From Frankia sp. AgB32 (GTDB lineage Bacteria > Actinomycetota > Actinomycetes > Frankiales > Frankiaceae): a stretch of DNA of 56,592 nt. The position numbers and the translations under genes are program-made. Where the stretch lies: contig NZ_JALKFX010000037.1 of the NCBI RefSeq assembly GCF_023243045.1, forward strand, positions 1 through 56,592. The letters run 5' to 3'. Of the stretch, positions 48,714-55,288 are shown in pieces; positions within the stretch are counted from its first letter, which is position 1; the number at the start of each line of letters is the position of its first letter. The notes beneath the pieces are model-generated. The model saw only the letters and a list, made by a program, of their open reading frames with translations, did not search any database and was not told the DNA's origin.

Positions 48714-49029
48714 GTTACGTGTACCTCATGTCGGCTTTCCTGTGCGGCATCATCGGCTGTTGTCGCCGGTCGCTACCCATCGTCATCAGCCCAGGCTGGA
48801 AAGTGTAGCGATCAGTGACACCCGGCAGGTGTCACTGGCGCCGGCCGGCGCTCACGTGTCCACGAACTCTCCATGGCTGCCGGTGGGCACCCTCCAGAGA
48901 GGAACGGGGCGTGCCGGATCGTTTATTAGCCGTAATCGCGCTCAGACCGCGGCGGCGCGGCCGCAAGCTCCTCCACCGCCGGCGAGCCCGGAGTCAGGTC
49001 GGGCCCTGGCGGCGCTCCTCCCGAGAAGG
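48714..49029. other. Intergenic region at the boundary of the presumed island
   Basis: No credible gene is found. The A/T-richer start (gttacgtgtac) likely contains the promoter of the SGNH gene; a hairpin sits at 48813-48837. Confidence 0.5.
48813..48837. terminator. Perfect 10-bp hairpin, terminator or operator
   Basis: CAGTGACACC (48813-48822) and GGTGTCACTG (48828-48837) enclose CGGCA. It lies beyond the end of the small minus-strand genes and before the SGNH gene, so it may end the former transcript or control the latter. Confidence 0.55.
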
Positions 49030-49311
49030 TCAGACCGGCCCGTCAGGTCGCGTCTCCCAAGCCGACTCGTCCGGCGGCTCAGCACCCGGCCCGAACCCCG
49101 CCGCCCACACCTCCGGCAGGTGCGTGCACCCCGTCACCGCAGGCTGCAACGTCAAACCCGGCAGCCCGGACACCGCGGCAGCGCCCGGCCGGCGTAGGCG
49201 CGCCGCCCGCTCCCGCCGGCACCTGTTGCACGACGGGAACAGGGCGCGCACCTCAGGCTCCGGCCCGGTCGGCCCATCCTCCGGGGCGTCGCCCCGCCCG
49301 TCCACGGTCAC
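49030..49311 (-). CDS. Small hypothetical protein with Cys-x2-Cys
   Basis: The 93-residue frame is coupled to the zinc-ribbon gene by a four-base overlap (GTGA at 49308-49311). It contains FPSCNRCRRERAARL, a possible half zinc site, and the Pro/Gly-rich remainder has no family I recognise. Operon position is the main argument that it is real. Such short genes are common on actinobacterial integrative elements. Confidence 0.5.
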   Translation of the reverse strand: MTVDGRGDAPEDGPTGPEPEVRALFPSCNRCRRERAARLRRPGAAAVSGLPGLTLQPAVTGCTHLPEVWAAGFGPGAEPPDESAWETRPDGPV

Positions 49312-49604
49312 TTCTTCTTCACCTGCCCGGTACCGCCGCAGCGCGGGCAGTCGATCTGACTCGCACCATCGAACACGCCGCCCCCGTCAGCCTCGGCGGC
49401 CGGGGCGCCAACCTTCGTCGATCCGCTGCACTTGGGGCAGGTCATGAGCCCCCGGTCGACGGCGTCGGCCGGGTCGCCCGTCTGGCCGGAACCGCCCCGC
49501 TTCTGCCCGCTGCGGCCGGTCGAGGAACCGCCGCCGGTGTTGCCCCGCTTGTCGGTGTTCCGCGTATCCGTCTTCTTCGGTTTGCCCCAGCCCATGATCG
49601 CCAT
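49308..49604 (-). CDS. Small DnaJ-like zinc-ribbon protein
   Basis: The 98-residue protein has a basic, Gly/Ser/Thr-rich N-terminus (GWGKPKKTDTRNTDKRGN) and a C-terminal zinc ribbon, CPKCSGSTKVG and CPRCGGTGQVKKK, in the style of DnaJ CxxCxGxG repeats. Zn binding by the four Cys is highly likely; the function is unknown. Short proteins with this ending recur next to replication or transfer genes of actinomycete plasmids and integrative elements, which supports a mobile origin. ATG 49604 and ATG 49595 are both possible starts. Confidence 0.72.
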   Translation of the reverse strand: MAIMGWGKPKKTDTRNTDKRGNTGGGSSTGRSGQKRGGSGQTGDPADAVDRGLMTCPKCSGSTKVGAPAAEADGGGVFDGASQIDCPRCGGTGQVKKK

Positions 49605-49706
49605 CCGATCCACGTCCGACGCCGCTGCCGGGACGCACCCGGGCACGGTAACGGCAGGACGGACCAGAGGGGAACGGGACGTGGCGGATCCGTGACCGTC
49701 GAGGGT

Positions 49707-50051
49707 TCAGACGGCAACGACTTGGCGGCCCAGCTCGGCGACCAGGCCCTCAAGCTGCAGGGGCACGAGCTGCTGGTGCAACTGCCGGACCCGCGTCGTG
49801 ATGGTCTCGTTCGGCACCGCGGCCACGGTGTCGAACGAGACGAGGCCGGCCTGTGCCGCCGCTTTCGGGCTCGGCCGGTCGCCGTCGAGGTGGCCGCGGC
49901 CGATGAGGATGTGCGCGATGGCGACACCCACCAGATCGTGCACCGCGGTCTCGGCGGCCAGCTCGCCATGGCAGATCGCGGTCCGGCCCTCCCCTGGAGT
50001 GTGGGCCGCCCACTCGGCGATCCCGAGATGCTCCTCGGCGTCGGCCCACAT
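49707..50051 (-). CDS. Hypothetical protein of the presumed island
   Basis: I do not recognise a family. The 114 residues have a soluble helical look: AEEHLGIAEWAAHTPGEG, AVHDLVGVAIAHILIGRGH and VRQLHQQLVPLQLEGLVAEL. ATG 50051 follows CTCGGGG. It is less G/C-biased than neighbouring chromosomal genes. On the other strand, the flavoprotein fragment begins within 70 bases of its start, so the two were probably divergent genes of one element. Confidence 0.55.
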   Translation of the reverse strand: MWADAEEHLGIAEWAAHTPGEGRTAICHGELAAETAVHDLVGVAIAHILIGRGHLDGDRPSPKAAAQAGLVSFDTVAAVPNETITTRVRQLHQQLVPLQLEGLVAELGRQVVAV

Positions 50052-50116
50052 CCCCGAGCCAACGCGGGCCCCTTGCTCCGTTTCAGGATTTCGAGGGCTT
50101 CGGCGGCGGCACCTCC

Positions 50117-50419
50117 TACAAACTGCCCGGAGATGCCGACGTCCTGCCCGCACCCGACGCGATCCTCGTAGCCCCAGCCGCCAGTAACACGATCAACAAA
50201 TGGGCAGGCGGGATCAGCGACACCCTCGCCCTCGACCTCATCACCGAAGCCATGGGGAAGCGGCTACCGATCGCAGCTCTGCCGTACCTGAACAAGGCCC
50301 AGGCCGCGCATCCGGCATTCCCTCGCAGCGTCGACGTGCTGGCTGACGCTGGAGTGGACGTGCTGCTTGGCGACGCCGGATACGAAGCCCACGGCCCGGG
50401 CCGGTCCAGACCGGACTGA
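50117..50419 (+). pseudogene. 5'-truncated flavoprotein (LanD/PPC decarboxylase-like domain)
   Basis: The plus-strand frame from 50117 to the TGA at 50417-50419 reads as the C-terminal half of an actinobacterial flavoprotein: YKLPGDADVLPAPDAILV, APAASNTINKWAGGISDTLA, LPIAALPYLNKAQAAHPAFP and GVDVLLGDAGYEAHGPG. The APAxxNTINKW stretch is the flavin-binding signature. There is no start codon of the right kind, and the N-terminal beta-strands with the FMN phosphate loop are absent, so it is a fragment. Upstream, the same frame (QDFEGFGGGTS) has no similarity, marking the break near 50115. Confidence 0.8.
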
Positions 50420-50466
50420 TTTCCCTGGGATCGTGGACTCGACGCACTGGCCGTCGTGATCGTCGG

Positions 50467-52131
50467 TCAGAACCGGAAGTAGATGAACGGGGAGACCTGC
50501 CCGGGTCCGGCGACCGCATAGATGATCATGATGCTGAGGGTGAGCAGTGGGATCTGCGCGGCGGTGGGCAACCGTGCCAGGCGCACCCGCGTCGCGGTCC
50601 ACCACGAGCGGGGAACGGCGGCCGTCGCCAGCCCGGCCGCGATGGCGGCCAGCACGGGTGCGGTGACCAGCGGCGCCGGCCCGGGCGCCGTCAGCAGCCG
50701 GGAGAGCAGCCGCCCGGCCGTCGCCAGATCGGGCGCACGGAAGAACACCCAGGTCACGCAGACGAAGTGGAACACGGCCAGCCGGGCGAGCCAGGCCCGC
50801 GCGCCGCCGCCCCCACCGGCCACCGCCGCCCGGTGCCGGTGGAGTGCGCCGCGGCGCACCGCGGGGTGCGGGGATGCGAGCCGGGCGAGGGCCGGCGGGG
50901 GGGGGAGCACCGTGGCCGGCCGGGCTGGTGCGTCACCGGGCACGGCGATCGCGACGGCGACCGGCACCGCTGCTGGCACGACGGCCGGCACCGCGGCCGG
51001 GGATCGCGGCCGTGGCACCTCGACCGGCGCCGGGACCTCGACCGGCGCCGGGACCTCGACCGGCGCCGGGGAGTCGTCCGGCCGCGCGCGCCAGGTCCGG
51101 ACCTGGCGTTCGACCACCAGGGCGCCGCCGTGCAGCGCGCCCCACACGACGAAGTTCCACGAGGCCCCGTGCCACAGTCCGCCGAGCGTCATCGTGATCA
51201 GCAGGTTGGCGTGGGTGCGGCGTCGTCCCCGCCGGTTTCCGCCGAGCGGCAGGTACACATGGTCGCGCAGCCAGCGGGACAGCGTCATGTGCCAGCGGCG
51301 CCAGAACTCCTGCAGGCTGCGTGCGGCGTAGGGGCGGTCGAAGTTGTCGGGGAAGCGGAACCCGAGCAGCAGGGCAAGGCCGATCGCGATGTCGGAGTAG
51401 GCGGAGAAGTCGCAGTAGATCTGCACGGCGTAGCCGTAGACGGCGGCGGCGATCTCGCCGGAGGAGCGCTGGCCCGGCGCGTCGAACACCGGGTCGACCA
51501 GGCGCACGGCGATGACGTCGGCGAGCACCACCTTCTTGGCCAGCCCGCCGAGGATCAGCAGCGCGGCCCGGGCGACGGGGACGCGGGTCGGGTCGCGGGG
51601 GGAGGTCAGCTGCGGCAGGAACTCGCTGGCCCGCACGATCGGCCCGGCGACCAGATGGGGAAAGAACGCCTCGTAGACGGCGAAGTCGAGCAGGGGCGCC
51701 GGCGCCGTGCCCCCGCGGTACACGTCGACGACGTAGCTGATCGCCTGGAACGTGAAGAAGGAGATCCCGACCGGCAGCGCGACCTGGAGCAGCGGCAGCG
51801 GCGCCGGCAGCCCGACGTCGGCCAGGGCGCGGTCGACGGACAGCGCGAAGAAGCCGTAGTACTTGAACCAGCCGAGCAGGCCGAGGTCGCAGGCGACGGC
51901 GGCGGCGAGCAGGCGGCGGTCCCGGTACCGGTGGACGGCCCGGGCGGCGGCCTGGTTGAGCAGCGTCGAGGCGACGATGAGCAGGACGAACCGGGCGTCC
52001 GCGTAGCCGTAGAAGAAGTACGAGGCGCCGAGGACGAACGGCTTCCACAGCCGCGGCCTGGGCATCAGCAGCCAGGACAGCGCCAGCGTCACGGCGAAGA
52101 ACGCCGCGAACTCGATCGTCGGAAAGATCAC
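50467..52131 (-). CDS. MBOAT-family O-acyltransferase (AlgI-like)
   Basis: The 554-residue polytopic membrane protein contains the MBOAT hallmark: FWRRWHMTLSRWLRDHVYLP followed by GGLWHGASWNFVVWG with catalytic His near residue 321; also FFPHLVAGPIVRASEFLPQL and YCDFSAYSDIAIGLALLLGF, all typical of AlgI/PatA relatives. These carry acetyl groups across the membrane for polysaccharide or peptidoglycan O-acetylation. An insertion of about 100 residues (343-440), with PVEVPA repeats and Ala/Pro-rich sequence, splits the late helices. The last helices follow (FHFVCVTWVFFRAPDLATA). GTG 52131 gives the canonical start and has AAGGGCGG ahead; GTG 52152 is possible. The partner is likely the SGNH protein at 47604. 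Confidence 0.92.
   Translation of the reverse strand: MIFPTIEFAAFFAVTLALSWLLMPRPRLWKPFVLGASYFFYGYADARFVLLIVASTLLNQAAARAVHRYRDRRLLAAAVACDLGLLGWFKYYGFFALSVDRALADVGLPAPLPLLQVALPVGISFFTFQAISYVVDVYRGGTAPAPLLDFAVYEAFFPHLVAGPIVRASEFLPQLTSPRDPTRVPVARAALLILGGLAKKVVLADVIAVRLVDPVFDAPGQRSSGEIAAAVYGYAVQIYCDFSAYSDIAIGLALLLGFRFPDNFDRPYAARSLQEFWRRWHMTLSRWLRDHVYLPLGGNRRGRRRTHANLLITMTLGGLWHGASWNFVVWGALHGGALVVERQVRTWRARPDDSPAPVEVPAPVEVPAPVEVPRPRSPAAVPAVVPAAVPVAVAIAVPGDAPARPATVLPPPPALARLASPHPAVRRGALHRHRAAVAGGGGGARAWLARLAVFHFVCVTWVFFRAPDLATAGRLLSRLLTAPGPAPLVTAPVLAAIAAGLATAAVPRSWWTATRVRLARLPTAAQIPLLTLSIMIIYAVAGPGQVSPFIYFRF
51016..51069 (-). repeat. Three 18-bp tandem repeats in MBOAT gene
   Basis: Units at 51016-51033, 51034-51051 and 51052-51069 encode Pro-Val-Glu-Val-Pro-Ala. 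They are in frame and lie inside the non-conserved insertion of the acyltransferase. Confidence 0.9.
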
Positions 52132-52194
52132 CGTGTCCGCCCTTGTGGTCACCGCGACGGGGTGCCGCGTGCTGGGGATCGCCAACCTCAGTAC

Positions 52195-52232
52195 CACTAC
52201 TCTAAGGAGTGAAGGAGGCACATTAAGTAGTG
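52195..52232. promoter_or_regulatory. Inverted repeat in divergent promoter region
   Basis: CACTACT (52195-52201) and AGTAGTG (52226-52232) flank a purine-rich, comparatively A/T-rich stretch with an inner ACTC/GAGT symmetry. It lies between the MBOAT gene (minus) and the hydrolase gene (plus) and may bind a regulator. Confidence 0.4.
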
Positions 52233-52357
52233 AATCGCGGGTGACGGGCAGGCTGTCGCTGGTGCGTCGGCTGGCCGGGTCGAACCGAGAGAGGTGGTAT
52301 CCCGCTGCGGTGTCGAGAAGGGGTGCGCGTGCGCCACAGGATGGCTACCGTCCGGAC

Positions 52358-53257
52358 ATGAGCATCGTCACGGTGAACGGCCTCGAGCTGACCTACGAGG
52401 TCCACGGGGGCGACGATGGCCTGCCGCTGCTGATGATCGGCGGGCTCGGTCAGCAGCTCGCCGGCTGGCATCCCGACCTGATCGCGGCGCTGGTCCGCCG
52501 CGGCTACCGGGTAGTCGTTTTTGACAACCGGGATGTGGGCCGGTCAACCCATCTCGACCAGCTCGGCCCGCCCGACCTCGGCGCGATCCTCGCCGGCCGG
52601 TTCGAGCTCACGCCGTACCAGCTCAGCGACCTGGCCACCGACGCGCTCGGCCTGCTCACCGCGCTCGGCATCGACTCGGCCCACCTGCTCGGCCAGTCGA
52701 TGGGCGGGATGATCGCCCAGATCGCCGCGCTGCGCAGCCCGGAGCGGGTCCGCAGCCTCACCTCGATGATGTCGCATCCGGGTGACCACCGCGTCCAGCC
52801 GACCCCGGAGGCACTGGCCCTGTTCCTCCGTCCGGCCCCGCGGGATCTCGCCGAGGCCATCCTCGCCGCACGGGAGTCGCAGCGGGTCCTTGGCTCACTG
52901 GAGTTCCCGGTCGACGAGGCGTGGCTGCGCCGGCGGACCGAGGTCTACTGGGAGCGCCGCGGCGGCCCGGACGGTGTGCTGCGCCAGTGTGCCGCCCTGC
53001 TGGCCGCCCCGGACCGCACCGCCGAGCTGGCCGGGCTGACGACGCCGGCCCTCGTCGTGCACGGCGGGGCCGACCCGCTGGTCCCGGTCATCGGCGGCCG
53101 GCTCACGGCTGCCGCGATCCCGGCCGCGGAACTGCTGGAGATCGACGGGATGGGCCACGAGCTGCCGAGGCCGGTGTGGGAGCGGGTGCTGGACAAGCTG
53201 GAGGACGTCGTCGACCGCGGGGAGGCCGGTCGGGCGACGCTGGCGGCGGCGAGCTGA
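52358..53257 (+). CDS. Alpha/beta hydrolase
   Basis: The 299-residue enzyme has the nucleophile elbow Ser114 in LLGQSMGGMIA, the oxyanion region MIGGLGQQLAGW, FDNRDVGRSTH, the acid in VVHGGADPLVP and the His in EIDGMGHELP, which together complete the triad. It resembles esterases or lactonases of the aclacinomycin methylesterase (RdmC) type, and the substrate is unknown. ATG 52358 begins directly at the domain. It appears to stand alone, followed by a convergent membrane-protein gene 12 bases later. Confidence 0.92.
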   Translation: MSIVTVNGLELTYEVHGGDDGLPLLMIGGLGQQLAGWHPDLIAALVRRGYRVVVFDNRDVGRSTHLDQLGPPDLGAILAGRFELTPYQLSDLATDALGLLTALGIDSAHLLGQSMGGMIAQIAALRSPERVRSLTSMMSHPGDHRVQPTPEALALFLRPAPRDLAEAILAARESQRVLGSLEFPVDEAWLRRRTEVYWERRGGPDGVLRQCAALLAAPDRTAELAGLTTPALVVHGGADPLVPVIGGRLTAAAIPAAELLEIDGMGHELPRPVWERVLDKLEDVVDRGEAGRATLAAAS

Positions 53258-53269
53258 CGGCGGCCGGGC

Positions 53270-53731
53270 TCAGCCGCCCGGCTTGATCACCATCAGGGCC
53301 ACGACGACCAGCCAGCAGGCTGAGCCGAGTGCCGCCCCGGCGGTGATGGTGGTGATCCGGCGGCGCGGGTCGCCGCCCGCGTCGATCTCGGCGATCGCGT
53401 GCGAAAGCCCGGGGGCGACCACCGCCAGGAAACTGCCCGCTCCCAGCACCCACAGGACCAGCGAGCCGGCGAGCCACTCGTCGCCGAACGACCGAACGCT
53501 CCCGAACGACCCCTGGTGCACCAGCCCGACGCCGGTCAGCGCGATGAGCAGGGTGGCGACCGCGAAGACCCGCACCAGGCGCGCGGCCAACCGCATCACC
53601 GGCAGCGCGCCCGCGCCGGTCCGCAGCAACAGCGGGACCGCCGCCCCGACCAGGGTCAGCGGACCGATGATGAACACGGCGAGCGCGACGTGCAGGGTCA
53701 GGAGAAGTCCGAAGGCACCCGGATGCGGCAT
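53270..53731 (-). CDS. DUF2269-family membrane protein
   Basis: The 153-residue protein has four hydrophobic helices: FGLLLTLHVALAVFIIGPL, VRVFAVATLLIALTGVGLV, LAGSLVLWVLGAGSFLAVV and LGSACWLVVVALMVIK. A His in the first helix and the general plan fit DUF2269, predicted integral membrane proteins of unknown role. It begins at ATG 53731. No cofactor or catalytic motif is obvious. Confidence 0.8.
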   Translation of the reverse strand: MPHPGAFGLLLTLHVALAVFIIGPLTLVGAAVPLLLRTGAGALPVMRLAARLVRVFAVATLLIALTGVGLVHQGSFGSVRSFGDEWLAGSLVLWVLGAGSFLAVVAPGLSHAIAEIDAGGDPRRRITTITAGAALGSACWLVVVALMVIKPGG

Positions 53732-53831
53732 GCGCAGACGCTATCGATCGCCCCCGCCGCGCGACGCACCGGCTGATCCGCAACCGTCGTGGGGCCTCGG
53801 AGGAACGCTGGTCAGCGGCCGGCGGGCCCGG

Positions 53832-55004
53832 TCAAAGACCACTGGACTGGTAGTACAGCAGCCGGACCGTGTCGCCGAAACGCGTACCGAACAGCCGGTC
53901 GGTGGAACCGGAGTAGGCATAGCTGATCACTCCGTCGATCCACCCGTGCCCGGGACCGAGCCGGCCGAGTCCCGCGATGAGCGGGCCGCCGCTGGAGCCC
54001 GCCGTCATCCGGCAGCTCACGCCGATCGACGGCCCGCCGTAGGAGTCGGCCGCGCCCGGGCCGGCGCAGTAGATCAGCGTGGAGCCGTCGAAGGGGCGCA
54101 GCCGCGGGTAGCCGAAGCTGTACTGCTGGTAGGACACCGGCAGGTCGAACGCGATCCCCTGGGCGCCGACGACGTCCTGGATGTGCCGGCCGTGCTGGGT
54201 GTTCATCAGCGCGAAGCCGGTGTCGACGTCGAAGTTGGAGCCGCCCGCCCACCCTGGCGTGACCGTGAGGTGGCGGGCGGTCCAGATGCCGAGAGGTGTC
54301 GCGCCGTTGGCGTAGTCGGGCACGAACGCGACGTTGGTGGCGAACCCGGAGCCCGCGCCGCCGTGCAGGCAGTGCCCGGCGGTCACGACGAGGTCCCGGC
54401 CGCGGCTGGTGACCACGCTCGCCGAACAGGCGAAGTCGGAGCCGCCGATCGAGCTGAACAGCCGCCCGGTGGTCGCCGTGACGAGGCCGCCGGAGGTGTA
54501 CGGCGTGCCGTCGCTCGGCGGTGGCGGCGGTGGCGGCGGTGCGGCGGCCGGGCCGCTGCCCGGGTCGTCGCCGGACGGCGTGGACAGGGGCGACGCGGTA
54601 CCGACGGCGTCCTGGCGGGCTGCGGAGTGGGAGCCGAAGGCGCGGTCTCGCCGCTCGGCCGTCCAGTACTCGGTGACCTGCTGCTGCTCGGCGGCGGAGA
54701 CCGCGCCCGAGGCGGACGGCGGCGCGGGTTGGCGGCGGGTGATGGCGGCGTCCGGGTCGCCGGCGAATTCGCCGGTCGTCGGGCCGCCGCCGGCGATCAC
54801 CTCGGGCGGGTTCGGCGGGGTGGCCGACTCCGGCGCCGCCAGCGCGGCGGGGGTGGCCGGCGTCGCGGCCGGTACCAGGCCGACGGCCGTCGCGAGCAGG
54901 GTGGCAGCGATCAGTCGGGTGGGTCCCGGCCGTCGTCGCCGCGACGGAGGACGCGCCGGATCGACCTGGCTCCCCCACTCGAGATGCGCCCTCCGTGACC
55001 TCAC
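53832..55004 (-). CDS. Secreted trypsin-like serine protease
   Basis: The 390-residue protein has an N-terminal export signal (basic RSRRAHLEW and RRRRPGPTR, then LIAATLLATAVGLVPAA), a Pro-rich pro-region with a run of eight prolines, and an S1 protease domain (about 170-390). The triad is His211 in VVTAGHCLHG, Asp261 in DVDTGFAL and Ser338 in MTAGSSGGPL. Cys pairs are present (FACSAS, GHC, IYCAG, VSCRMTAG). It resembles V8/glutamyl endopeptidase-like trypsins of actinomycetes and acts outside the cell. GTG 55004 is the most sensible start, since no closer ATG precedes the signal; the ribosome-binding site is weak. Confidence 0.88.
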   Translation of the reverse strand: MRSRRAHLEWGSQVDPARPPSRRRRPGPTRLIAATLLATAVGLVPAATPATPAALAAPESATPPNPPEVIAGGGPTTGEFAGDPDAAITRRQPAPPSASGAVSAAEQQQVTEYWTAERRDRAFGSHSAARQDAVGTASPLSTPSGDDPGSGPAAAPPPPPPPPSDGTPYTSGGLVTATTGRLFSSIGGSDFACSASVVTSRGRDLVVTAGHCLHGGAGSGFATNVAFVPDYANGATPLGIWTARHLTVTPGWAGGSNFDVDTGFALMNTQHGRHIQDVVGAQGIAFDLPVSYQQYSFGYPRLRPFDGSTLIYCAGPGAADSYGGPSIGVSCRMTAGSSGGPLIAGLGRLGPGHGWIDGVISYAYSGSTDRLFGTRFGDTVRLLYYQSSGL

Positions 55005-55171
55005 GATCGCGCACGGTAGCAGAGTTTCGGGTGCCGCTGACGGGGCGCGACGGGGGTGGCGCGGGTTCGCCGCGTTCACCCGGCCCGGGTGACCGGGGCC
55101 GTGCTCAGGTCCGATCGACCTCGGCGGCCAGCCGCTCGTGGGCCGTCTCGCACCCCGGACGCTGCCTAGCC

Positions 55172-55202
55172 CTGTCTTCCGCACGTGCGTGCAGTGAGAC
55201 AG
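55172..55202. promoter_or_regulatory. Hairpin upstream of transposase, possible IS left end
   Basis: CTGTCT (55172-55177) and AGACAG (55197-55202) are inverted and enclose the palindrome GCACGTGC (55181-55188). This is 87 bases before the transposase ATG and could be part of the left terminal repeat, but the right end is outside the window. Confidence 0.4.
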
Positions 55203-55288
55203 TTACTCGATCTCATGTTCGGATTGCGTCGGGATGATCGTGATCCGTAGTGGCGGGTCTGGGACGGTTCGTTGCTGTGTCGGTTGCT

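Noticed and set aside
48815-49447. Plus-strand frame of 210 codons across the island boundary
   Set aside because: Arg/Pro/Ser-rich translation without motif; the opposite strand has zinc-ribbon and overlapping small genes.
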